Assembly (NCBI GenBank): GCA_045545595.1
Contig: JAZQBG010000029.1
Span: forward strand, 1 to 64,000
Source: SIG205 sp045545595
Lineage (GTDB): Bacteria; Bacillota_I; Bacilli_A; RF39; UBA660
Direction: 5' to 3'
Length of the DNA: 64,000 nucleotides
Part shown: positions 16,162 through 23,836 of the stretch, one piece after another
Numbering within the stretch: the first letter of the stretch is position 1
Layout: each line of letters begins with the position of its first letter
The notes under the pieces: model-generated
What the model was told of the DNA's origin: nothing
The model's input: only the letters and a program-made list of their open reading frames with translations
The model's database searches: none
Translations under genes and position numbers: made by a program

Positions 16162-16382
16162 TGAATCTAGATTTGCAATTTAAAATTAAAAATAATCCAA
16201 ATCTCCAAAGATACTTAAGAGAAAATTCTAATTGGTATAAATATTTAAATCGAAATCCTGATAGCCTAAATGCTTTTACGGAAGAGATGAAAGAAAAATA
16301 TAAATTAAGACCAGGTGACAGAATTAATAATTTAGTAGATAAATTAGATTTAATATCATCATTTATAAATGTTTTAAAATAA
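16161..16382 (+). CDS. ylbE: YlbE-like protein
   Basis: 73 residues. 'NNPNLQRYLRENSNWYKYLNRNP' followed by 'LRPGDRINNLVDKLDLI' is the YlbE_like family pattern. The function is unknown. The ATG overlaps the ylbD stop (TAATG), so translation is coupled. Confidence 0.85.
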   Translation: MNLDLQFKIKNNPNLQRYLRENSNWYKYLNRNPDSLNAFTEEMKEKYKLRPGDRINNLVDKLDLISSFINVLK

Positions 16383-16404
16383 ATCTGTTATGATTTATTT
16401 TTTT
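16376..16404 (+). terminator. ylbD-ylbE terminator
   Basis: AAATAAATC, six bases, GATTTATTT and more T, overlapping the ylbE stop. Confidence 0.75.
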
Positions 16405-16435
16405 GTGATAGAATATATGTACAAGGAGGGTTTCT

Positions 16436-17728
16436 ATGAGACGTGATGTATTTTTAGATTTTGTTAATAAAACACCTAATGCATTTTGTTGTGTAAATAA
16501 TATTAAGGAAATATTAAATGGTGAAGGATATGAAGAATTATTTGAAAATGAAGTATGGGATAATCTAAAAAAAGATGGTAAATATTATGTAGTAAGAAAC
16601 GATTCATCTTTAATAGCGTTTAAAATGGCAGAAAATAAACCTAATATTGGATTTAATATTACTGCAACTCATACAGATTCACCAAGTTTTTCTATTAAAC
16701 CTAATTCAGAAATTTATGAAAATGGTTATCTTAAATTAAATACATGTGGATATGGTGGAATGTTAAATTATAGTTGGTTAGATAGACCACTATCACTAGC
16801 AGGTAGAGTTGTTACTTATTCTAATGGTGTATATCAAAAAGAAATAATAAATATTGGTCAAGATTTATTAGTAATTCCAAGTCAAGCTATTCATATAAAT
16901 TTGGAAGCAAATAATAAAAACGAATTAAATCACCAAGTTGATATGTTACCTATAATGACATTAAAAGATTGTAAAATAAAAGATCTTATTTATAATCATT
17001 TATTCAGAAAAGGTAAAATAAATTTTGAAATATGTGATTATGATTTATACCTTTATAATAGAGATGAAGCTAAATATGTAGGTTTATATGAAGAGTTCAT
17101 ATTAGCTCCAAGAACTGATGATTTAGCAAGTTTATACCCTGCATTATGTGGTTTTGTTGATTCAGAAAACAAAAATTCAATTAATGTATTTTGTGCGTTT
17201 AATAACGAAGAAATAGGTAGTTTAAAAAGAGAGGGAGCAGATTCAACATTTTTAATAGATGTATTAACTAGAATTTCAAAGGCATCAAATATTGAACTAT
17301 TATCAGCTTTAAATAATAGTATAGTAGTTAGCGCAGATAATGCACATGCTGTTCATCCAAATGCACCATCTAAAAGTGATCCAACAAACAAAGTATATTT
17401 AAATAAGGGTATTGTAATTAAACATCATACAAATTATACAACTGATGCAGTAACATCATCGTTATTTAAAGGAATATGTAATAATGCGAGTGTACCATAT
17501 CAAGATTTTGCATCTAGATCAGATATGTTATGTGGGTCAACACTAGGTGGATTAAATCAAAGACATACTGGAATACACTCAATAGATATTGGAATTCCAC
17601 AACTTGCAATGCATTCAGCTAATGAATTAATTGGTTCTACAGATGTCTTATATATGTACAAGGCTTTACTAGAATTTTATCAAACAACATTTATTAAAGA
17701 AAAAAATATAATTAAAATTAAAAAATAA
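16436..17728 (+). CDS. M18 family aminopeptidase (aspartyl aminopeptidase type)
   Basis: 430 residues. Zinc ligands are visible in ATHTDSPS (His79, Asp81), 'APRTDDLASLYP', 'FNNEEIGS' and the late 'GIHSIDIGIPQLAMHS'. DRPLSLAGRV and 'SADNAHAVHPN' are also family motifs. The enzyme removes N-terminal residues, usually acidic ones, from peptides in the cytosol. The ATG follows AAGGAGGGTTTCT. It is a single-gene unit between two terminators. Confidence 0.94.
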   Translation: MRRDVFLDFVNKTPNAFCCVNNIKEILNGEGYEELFENEVWDNLKKDGKYYVVRNDSSLIAFKMAENKPNIGFNITATHTDSPSFSIKPNSEIYENGYLKLNTCGYGGMLNYSWLDRPLSLAGRVVTYSNGVYQKEIINIGQDLLVIPSQAIHINLEANNKNELNHQVDMLPIMTLKDCKIKDLIYNHLFRKGKINFEICDYDLYLYNRDEAKYVGLYEEFILAPRTDDLASLYPALCGFVDSENKNSINVFCAFNNEEIGSLKREGADSTFLIDVLTRISKASNIELLSALNNSIVVSADNAHAVHPNAPSKSDPTNKVYLNKGIVIKHHTNYTTDAVTSSLFKGICNNASVPYQDFASRSDMLCGSTLGGLNQRHTGIHSIDIGIPQLAMHSANELIGSTDVLYMYKALLEFYQTTFIKEKNIIKIKK

Positions 17729-17733
17729 TTATC

Positions 17734-17765
17734 ACTCGAACACTATTTTGTTCGAGTTTTATTTT
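17734..17765 (+). terminator. terminator after the M18 aminopeptidase
   Basis: ACTCGAACA, a six-base loop (CTATTT), TGTTCGAGT, then TTTATTTT. Confidence 0.9.
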
Positions 17766-17807
17766 ACAAGTTTGGATATACATGTTAAAATTATTATGGT
17801 GATTAAT

Positions 17808-18353
17808 ATGCGTGTAATTAGTGGTGATTTAAAAGGAAGAAATATAAAAGGTTTTACTTTAGATGGAACTAGGCCAACCATGGATAGAGTAAAAGAAAGT
17901 ATGTTTGGAAGTATTCAAAGTATTGTACCTGATTCTATTTTTTTAGACTTATTTGCAGGCAGTGGTTCAATTGGTATTGAAGCACTAAGTAATGGTGCAT
18001 CTAAAGCTTATTTTGTTGATAATAATAAAATAGCAATTCAGACTATTAAAGAAAATGTAGATACTTTTAATATTAAAACTCAATCAGAAATCTTAAAAAT
18101 GGATTATAATGAAGCTTTAAAATATTTTCATAACAACAATATTACTTTTGATGTTATATTTATCGATCCACCATATGCAATGCATATAATAAATGAAATA
18201 TTAGATAAAATTTCAAAATATAAAATACTTAATGATGATGGTGTTGTTATATGTGAAGTTGACACTGATTATTTAAATGAAAAAGTAGGAGATTTGACTT
18301 TAAATAAAAGCAAAAAATATGGTTCCACATATCTATATTTCTACCAAAAATAA
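17808..18353 (+). CDS. rsmD: 16S rRNA (guanine966-N2)-methyltransferase
   Basis: RsmD methylates G966 of 16S rRNA with SAM. The 181-residue protein starts MRVISGDLKGRNIKG and has TRPTMDRVKESMFG, the SAM-binding LDLFAGSGSIGIEAL and the catalytic motif DVIFIDPPYA. The ATG at 17808 follows ATGGTGATTAAT. In Bacillus this gene is ylbH, near ylbD and ylbE, as here. Confidence 0.95.
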   Translation: MRVISGDLKGRNIKGFTLDGTRPTMDRVKESMFGSIQSIVPDSIFLDLFAGSGSIGIEALSNGASKAYFVDNNKIAIQTIKENVDTFNIKTQSEILKMDYNEALKYFHNNNITFDVIFIDPPYAMHIINEILDKISKYKILNDDGVVICEVDTDYLNEKVGDLTLNKSKKYGSTYLYFYQK

Positions 18354-18372
18354 ATTTTCTTAAATGTAAATG

Positions 18373-18401
18373 TTGATTATTTTATTTTTGTATGTTATAT
18401 T
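18373..18401 (+). promoter_or_regulatory. promoter of the prepilin gene
   Basis: TTGATT (18373-18378), 17 bp, TATATT (18396-18401), about 35 bp before the ATG. The start is preceded by GAGGAGGAG. Confidence 0.6.
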
Positions 18402-18435
18402 TATATCGTAAACAATATAGAGGAGGAGTTATATT

Positions 18436-18921
18436 ATGAAAAAATTAAATAAAAAAGGTTTTACATTAATTGAATTATTAGCAGTTATCGTAGTTTTAGC
18501 AATTATCTTAGTTATTACAGTACCGATGATATTAAATACTTTAGGAGATACAAAAAGTAGCGCGTTACAATCAAGTGCAAATGCAGCAGCTAAATTTTAT
18601 GAAGATCAATTTGGATTAAAATTAATAGGTAAAGGAGAATCTGATTTTGCGAAGGATTCAACAGATTCTAATGGAAAGTTAGTTGCAAAAACAACAGAAA
18701 GATATATTACTGTTGAAGAAGCAAATAGACTAGGGTTGAATACTGATGATTATGCAATAAATTCTTCATGTACAAACGCTAAAGTAGCTGATACTGCATG
18801 TACTTCTGCTACTGGAAATTATTCTAAAGTTAAATGGGATGCAAATGGTAAAACTACTGTTACATTACATGGTGTATCTAATGGTAACTTTGGCGCTATT
18901 TCAAAAACATCAAATAACTAA
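18436..18921 (+). CDS. type IV prepilin-like protein
   Basis: 161 residues. The N-terminus KKGFTLIELLAVIVVLAII is a class III signal: a prepilin peptidase would cut after the Gly and methylate the Phe, leaving a hydrophobic assembly helix. The rest is a soluble domain with three Cys (residues about 115-128) that could form a disulfide. It resembles ComGC-type pseudopilins at the N-terminus only. No pilus ATPase, membrane platform or peptidase is nearby, so it must use machinery encoded elsewhere. It has its own promoter and terminator. Confidence 0.85.
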   Translation: MKKLNKKGFTLIELLAVIVVLAIILVITVPMILNTLGDTKSSALQSSANAAAKFYEDQFGLKLIGKGESDFAKDSTDSNGKLVAKTTERYITVEEANRLGLNTDDYAINSSCTNAKVADTACTSATGNYSKVKWDANGKTTVTLHGVSNGNFGAISKTSNN

Positions 18922-18928
18922 ATCAATC

Positions 18929-18952
18929 AAAACCTCATTTTGAGGTTTTTTC
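18929..18952 (+). terminator. prepilin terminator
   Basis: AAAACCTCA-TTT-TGAGGTTTT and further T. Confidence 0.85.
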
Positions 18953-19000
18953 TTTTGTCTAAAATATGATACAATATACTTGTTAGAAAGTAGTGATTAT

Positions 19001-19933
19001 ATGAATTTAATAATAGGTTCTCATGTTTCCTTTACTAAAGATAAACAATTACTTGGTTGTGTAGAAGAAACATTAAGTTATGGAGCTAATACTTTTATGT
19101 TTTATACCGGTGCACCTCAAAATACAAATAGAATAGAGATTGATCCAAATAAAACTATATTAGCAATGGAAATGATGAGAGAAAATAATATAGATTATAA
19201 TAATGTTATAGTTCATGCACCATATATAATTAATCTTGCGAATAATTCTGATGATGAAAAATGGAATTTTGCTATTAATTTTTTAAAACAGGAAATAGAT
19301 AGATGTGAAACTTTAGGTATCACTAAGTTAGTGCTTCATCCAGGTAGTCATGTAGGACTAGGTGAAGAAGTAGGAATACAAAATATTATTGATGCTTTAA
19401 ATATTGTATTAGATAGACCTAGTAATGTTATTATTTGCATTGAAACTATGGCTGGCAAAGGTAGTGAATGTGGTAAAAATATTAAAGAAATTAAACAAAT
19501 ACTAGATGGGATTAATAATAAAGATAGAGTTGGTGTATGTTTAGATACTTGTCATTTAAATGATTCTGGATACGATATTGAAAATTTTGATGAATATTTA
19601 GATTTATTTGATAAAGAAATTGGTATTTCTAAAATTAAATGTATTCATATAAATGATAGCAAAAATGTTAGAGGAATGAGTAAAGATAGACATGAAAATT
19701 TTGGATTAGGAACATTAGGTTTTGATACACTTATTAATGTAATTTATAATGAAATACTAAAGGATATTCCTAAAATCTTAGAAACACCATATGTTAGTAT
19801 TGATGATAATAGTAAAGAAAAATTGTTCCCACCATATAAGTTTGAAATAGAAATGATAAGAAATAAAAAATTTAACAATAATTTAATATCTGATATAAGA
19901 GAGTATTACAAAGATAAAAATCATAAGAGATAA
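19001..19933 (+). CDS. nfo: endonuclease IV (AP endonuclease)
   Basis: 310 residues. Endonuclease IV cuts 5' to abasic sites in base excision repair and binds three zinc ions in a TIM barrel. Visible ligand motifs are GSHVSF, VIVHAPY, 'LVLHPGSH', 'ICIETMAGKG', 'VCLDTCHLNDSG', 'IHINDSK...DRHENFGLG' and 'ILETPY'. The ATG follows TAGTGATTAT. The last 29 codons, terminator and following spacer are repeated almost exactly at 21020-21203. Confidence 0.96.
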   Translation: MNLIIGSHVSFTKDKQLLGCVEETLSYGANTFMFYTGAPQNTNRIEIDPNKTILAMEMMRENNIDYNNVIVHAPYIINLANNSDDEKWNFAINFLKQEIDRCETLGITKLVLHPGSHVGLGEEVGIQNIIDALNIVLDRPSNVIICIETMAGKGSECGKNIKEIKQILDGINNKDRVGVCLDTCHLNDSGYDIENFDEYLDLFDKEIGISKIKCIHINDSKNVRGMSKDRHENFGLGTLGFDTLINVIYNEILKDIPKILETPYVSIDDNSKEKLFPPYKFEIEMIRNKKFNNNLISDIREYYKDKNHKR

Positions 19934-20028
19934 TTTTTAAAATCTTATGATTTTTTCTTTTTAATTTATAATTTCTGTAATTATGAATTGTTTTAGAATG
20001 GTGTTAATATGTACATGGTGATGATATG
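19845..20028 (+). repeat. direct repeat copy 1: nfo 3' end plus spacer (184 bp)
   Basis: This is the last 89 bases of nfo, its terminator and the leader of the first DUF1016 gene up to its ATG. Copy 2 at 21020-21203 has the same length and about 7 mismatches. The terminator stem is perfect here and imperfect in copy 2. Confidence 0.92.
19920..19957 (+). terminator. nfo terminator
   Basis: ATCATAAGA pairs with TCTTATGAT and six T follow. The stem begins in the last nfo codons. Confidence 0.8.
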
Positions 20029-21021
20029 ATTATTAAAAATGATAAAATGATTGAAGAAATTAAAAATGTGATTATTACTAGTAGAAGTAAAATTACATAT
20101 GAAGTAAATAATACAATGTTAATTGCTTACTGGAATGTAGGTAGAATAATTGTTGAAAATGAACAAAATGGAAATATCAAAGCAGAATATGGAAAACAAA
20201 TAATGAAAGAACTATCTAAAGAATTGAGGAAAACTTTAGGATCCGGTTTTTCTGTCAGCAATTTATTCAATATGCGTAAGCTTTATGTAACGTATCCAAA
20301 ATTCCAGACACTGTCTAGAAAATTAAGTTGGAGTCATTATTGTGAACTCTTAAGCATTGAAAATAATGAAGAAAGAAAATTTTATGAAAAAGAATGTGTA
20401 AGTAATAAGTGGTCAGTCAGGGAGTTACAAAGACAAATTAACACATTCCTATATGAACGTTTATTATTATCAAAAGGTGATAATAAAAGAATAGTATATA
20501 ATTTATCTAAAAATGGTCAGACTTTACTTGAAGCAAAAGATATATTAAAAGAGCCATATGTTTTTGAATTTTTAGGTATTCCAGAAAATAAACCAATATT
20601 AGAAAGAGACTTGGAAAGAAAACTAGTTAAACATATGGAAGAGTTTTTGCTTGAATTAGGACAAGGTTTTATGTTTGTCGGTACACAACAAAGGATTACA
20701 CTAGGAAATATACATTATTATGTTGATATGGTTTTCTATAATAAAATTTTAAAATGTTATGTATTGATTGATTTAAAAATTGGTGTTATGAAACCAGAAT
20801 ATGCAGGACAAATGAATATGTACTTAAATTATTACAATAGTGAGATAAACGATGAATACGATAATAAACCCATTGGTATTATTTTATGCAAAGACAAAAA
20901 GGAAGTGGTAATGGAATATGCTTTGGGCGGTTTATCAAATAATTTATTTGCTTCAACCTATACGTACTATATTCCTAATAAAGAACAATTAATAAGAGAA
21001 GTTGAAAAAGTTATAAGTTAA
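20026..21021 (+). CDS. DUF1016 (YhcG-type) PD-(D/E)XK nuclease family protein, first copy
   Basis: 331 residues. The N-terminal DUF1016 domain contains 'YWNVGRIIVENE', 'YGKQIMKELSKEL' and 'LSWSHYCELL'. The C-terminal nuclease domain has YYVDMVFYN with the Asp and LIDLKIG with the DxK of PD-(D/E)XK enzymes. Members are often linked to restriction-modification or mobile DNA, and the activity is not well defined. The ATG follows ATGGTGATGAT. It is flanked by the 184-bp repeats and is only distantly similar to the second copy, so this is not a recent gene duplication. Confidence 0.88.
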   Translation: MIIKNDKMIEEIKNVIITSRSKITYEVNNTMLIAYWNVGRIIVENEQNGNIKAEYGKQIMKELSKELRKTLGSGFSVSNLFNMRKLYVTYPKFQTLSRKLSWSHYCELLSIENNEERKFYEKECVSNKWSVRELQRQINTFLYERLLLSKGDNKRIVYNLSKNGQTLLEAKDILKEPYVFEFLGIPENKPILERDLERKLVKHMEEFLLELGQGFMFVGTQQRITLGNIHYYVDMVFYNKILKCYVLIDLKIGVMKPEYAGQMNMYLNYYNSEINDEYDNKPIGIILCKDKKEVVMEYALGGLSNNLFASTYTYYIPNKEQLIREVEKVIS

Positions 21022-21203
21022 ATAGAAATGATTAAAAATAAAAAATTTAATAATAATTTAATATCTGATATAAGAGAGTATTACAAAGATAAAAATCATA
21101 AGAAATAATTTTAAAAATTTTAAGATTTTTTCTTTTTAATTTATAATTTCTGTAATTATGAATTGTTTTAGAATGGTGTTAATATGTACATGGTGATGAT
21201 ATG
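21020..21203 (+). repeat. direct repeat copy 2: relic of an nfo 3' end (184 bp)
   Basis: It encodes a tail matching the last 28 nfo residues, with only conservative changes (two Arg to Lys) and a silent one. It therefore looks like part of another nfo allele rather than drifted DNA. It starts inside the stop of the first DUF1016 gene and ends at the ATG of the second. The terminator stem has mismatches. Confidence 0.9.
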
Positions 21204-22130
21204 GATAAATATTATAATAATATAAAAACATTAATAGAAAACAATATAGTAGAAATTAAAAAACAAAAAATAAATGTACACAATCATACTTTGATGACTT
21301 ATTTTAATGTTGGTAAAAATTTAGTTGAAGCACAAGGTGGTGAAAAACGTGCAAAATATGGAAACGGTTTAATTAAAAAGTATTCAAAGAAATTAACAGA
21401 AGAGTTTGGCAAAGGATATGACTCATCAAATTTAAAAAGAATGCGGACATTATATTTATGTTTTCAAAAAGGTGGCACAGTGTGCCACCAATTAAGCTGG
21501 AGCCATTATAGATATATTTTGCCAATAAAAAATGAATCCAAAAGAAACTATTATATTAATCTTGCAATTGAAAATAGACTAGGTGTTAGAGATTTAATTA
21601 GAGAAATAAAAAATAATTCTTATGAAAGATTAATTGGTGATAAAGATAATATTGAACTTAAGTATACTAATGATAATAGTAATAAGCAAATGACAATATT
21701 AGATATGATAAAAGATCCAATACTTATTGGTATTGGAAATACTAAGTTAGATAAATTAACAGAAAAAGCATTAAAAGGTTATATATTAGAAAGTATAGAA
21801 AAAATATTATTAGAATTAGGAGTAGGATTTAGTTTCGTAGGTAGTGAAAAGAAAATAAAAGTAGGAAATAGTTATAGATATATTGATTTAGTTTTCTTTA
21901 ATATAGAACTTAATTGTTATGTTCTAATAGAACTCAAAATAAATAAATTAGATATAAGAGATATAGGTCAATTAGAATTTTATGTTAGATATTATGATAC
22001 AGAAATAAAAAAGGATTTTCACAATACTACAATTGGAATAATTATTTGCAAGAAAAATGATAAAAATATTAGTAAATATAATAATTCAAACATATACGTG
22101 TCTAGTTATGAATTAATAGATAATAATTGA
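21201..22130 (+). CDS. DUF1016 (YhcG-type) PD-(D/E)XK nuclease family protein, second copy
   Basis: 309 residues with the same two domains: 'YFNVGKNLVEAQ', 'YGNGLIKKYSKKL' and 'LSWSHYRYILP' in the N-terminal part, and YRYIDLVFFN plus LIELKIN in the nuclease part. It lies between the second nfo-end repeat and fmt and ends with TGA. The leader up to the ATG is the same as for the first copy, while the proteins are diverged, so the same slot seems to have held two different genes. The target is unknown. Confidence 0.87.
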   Translation: MDKYYNNIKTLIENNIVEIKKQKINVHNHTLMTYFNVGKNLVEAQGGEKRAKYGNGLIKKYSKKLTEEFGKGYDSSNLKRMRTLYLCFQKGGTVCHQLSWSHYRYILPIKNESKRNYYINLAIENRLGVRDLIREIKNNSYERLIGDKDNIELKYTNDNSNKQMTILDMIKDPILIGIGNTKLDKLTEKALKGYILESIEKILLELGVGFSFVGSEKKIKVGNSYRYIDLVFFNIELNCYVLIELKINKLDIRDIGQLEFYVRYYDTEIKKDFHNTTIGIIICKKNDKNISKYNNSNIYVSSYELIDNN

Positions 22131-22197
22131 CGTAAATCACTCTAATATATTAGATATTATTAATTATTTGTGGTACAATTTATTATAGGTGATTGAT

Positions 22198-23160
22198 ATG
22201 CATAATATTAAAGTTGTATTTATGGGAACACCTGAGTTTAGTGTACCTGTATTAGAAGGACTTATAGAAAATTATCGTGTTATTGGAGTGGTAACTCAAC
22301 CCGATAAAAAAGTAGGAAGAAAACAAGAAATAAAGTTTCCTCCAGTTAAAGAAGTTGCATTAAAACATAATATTAAAGTATTCCAGCCAGAGAAAATTAA
22401 AATAGATTATAAAGAAATATTAGAATTAAATCCTGACATAATAATTACTTGCGCATATGGTCAAATAATACCAGAAGAAATATTAAATTATCCTAAATAC
22501 GGTTGTATAAATGTTCATGCTTCATTGTTACCAAAATTAAGAGGTGGAGCGCCTATCCATAAATCTATAATTTATGGATATGAAAAAACTGGAATAACAA
22601 TTATGTATATGGATAAAAAAATGGATTCTGGAGATATAATCAGCCAAGAAGAAATTAAAATTGAAGATAGTTTTGATACTGGAATACTCCATGACAAATT
22701 ATCATTAATAGGTAGAGATTTATTATTAAAAACACTACCACATATAATAAGTGGAAATATAAATCCTATTAAACAAATAGATGATGAAGTGACTTATGCA
22801 TGGAATGTTAGTAAAGAAGAAGAAATAATTAATTTTAATAAAACAACAAGGGAAGTATTTAATCAAATAAGAGGACTTAGTCCATTTCCTGGTGCTTATA
22901 GTATTTTAGATAATAAAGTAATAAAAATATATGAATCTAGAATTGGAAACAAAAAAAATACAATACCAGGTGAAATCATAGAAGTGTATAATGATGGAAT
23001 AGGTATCAGTACTAATGATGGGGAAATAATAATTACAAAAATTAAACCATTTGGAAAAAAATTAATGAGTGTAAAAGATTATTTAAATGGAATAAAAGAT
23101 AAAAAAGAATTAATAAGAAAGAGGTTTGATGAATATGAAAGAATTAAAGAAAGTATTTGA
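22198..23160 (+). CDS. fmt: methionyl-tRNA formyltransferase
   Basis: Fmt formylates the initiator Met-tRNA. The 320-residue protein has 'VFMGTPEFSVPVLEGL', 'NVHASLLPKLRGGAPI' with the catalytic Asn-His, and 'MDSGDII', followed by the C-terminal OB-like domain. The ATG at 22198 follows ATAGGTGATTGAT. Its end overlaps the start of the next gene by 26 bp. Confidence 0.96.
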   Translation: MHNIKVVFMGTPEFSVPVLEGLIENYRVIGVVTQPDKKVGRKQEIKFPPVKEVALKHNIKVFQPEKIKIDYKEILELNPDIIITCAYGQIIPEEILNYPKYGCINVHASLLPKLRGGAPIHKSIIYGYEKTGITIMYMDKKMDSGDIISQEEIKIEDSFDTGILHDKLSLIGRDLLLKTLPHIISGNINPIKQIDDEVTYAWNVSKEEEIINFNKTTREVFNQIRGLSPFPGAYSILDNKVIKIYESRIGNKKNTIPGEIIEVYNDGIGISTNDGEIIITKIKPFGKKLMSVKDYLNGIKDKKELIRKRFDEYERIKESI

Positions 23161-23782
23161 TTTTGTAAAGGAACAATATAAAAATCCTAGAACACGTGCA
23201 GCAGTAATACTAGGAATATATTTTGTGTTTTTTGTATTTCTATTTATTGGATTAAATAGTGCAAATAGTACGTCTACTATAAATGGTGAAAATATACAAA
23301 ATTACAATAATATTTCTGAAAATTATAATTATGCATATAACATAGAAATTGAAAATAGTGATCACACAGATAAATATTTATTTACAGGTTTATATAATGA
23401 AGGAAATACTACTCAAAAAATGACATTATATAATAATGAAACTGGGGAATATGAAGAAATACTTGAATATACTAATATAAATCCTAAATTTTTAGATTTA
23501 AAAACTATTATTTCTTATGTAAACAATATTAAAGAAGAATTTTCAACAAATTATAAAGATGGAACTATACAAAAAAACTACTTGGTAGAATTAAATAAGA
23601 TAGATGAAAATGTTAATTCTGAAAAAACAGTTGAAATTAACGTATACGAAAAAGATAACTTTATTACAAAAATAATTATTGATGGTACCAATTTTGATGT
23701 TGAAACAAATGAAGGTGTAGTATCTTCAAAATATACATTGGAATTTGAACCAATAAAAGACCAAGAAAATGCAGAAGAATAA
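23135..23782 (+). CDS. membrane-anchored protein of unknown function
   Basis: 215 residues. One membrane helix (about residues 24-42) is followed by an outward domain rich in Asn/Glu with no motif I know. It overlaps the end of fmt and precedes polA by about 50 bp, so it may be cotranscribed with both. The ATG at 23135 follows AAGAGGTTTGATGA. I do not recognise the family. Confidence 0.7.
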   Translation: MKELKKVFDFVKEQYKNPRTRAAVILGIYFVFFVFLFIGLNSANSTSTINGENIQNYNNISENYNYAYNIEIENSDHTDKYLFTGLYNEGNTTQKMTLYNNETGEYEEILEYTNINPKFLDLKTIISYVNNIKEEFSTNYKDGTIQKNYLVELNKIDENVNSEKTVEINVYEKDNFITKIIIDGTNFDVETNEGVVSSKYTLEFEPIKDQENAEE

Positions 23783-23836
23783 TACTAATCATAGTTTTAT
23801 TCTTTTTTTCATGATATAATGTGAATGGTGGTAAAA

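Noticed and set aside
22128..22130. Possible mycoplasma genetic code (TGA as Trp)
   Set aside because: Several genes, including fmt and the second DUF1016 gene, end in TGA at the expected place, and Trp codons are TGG.
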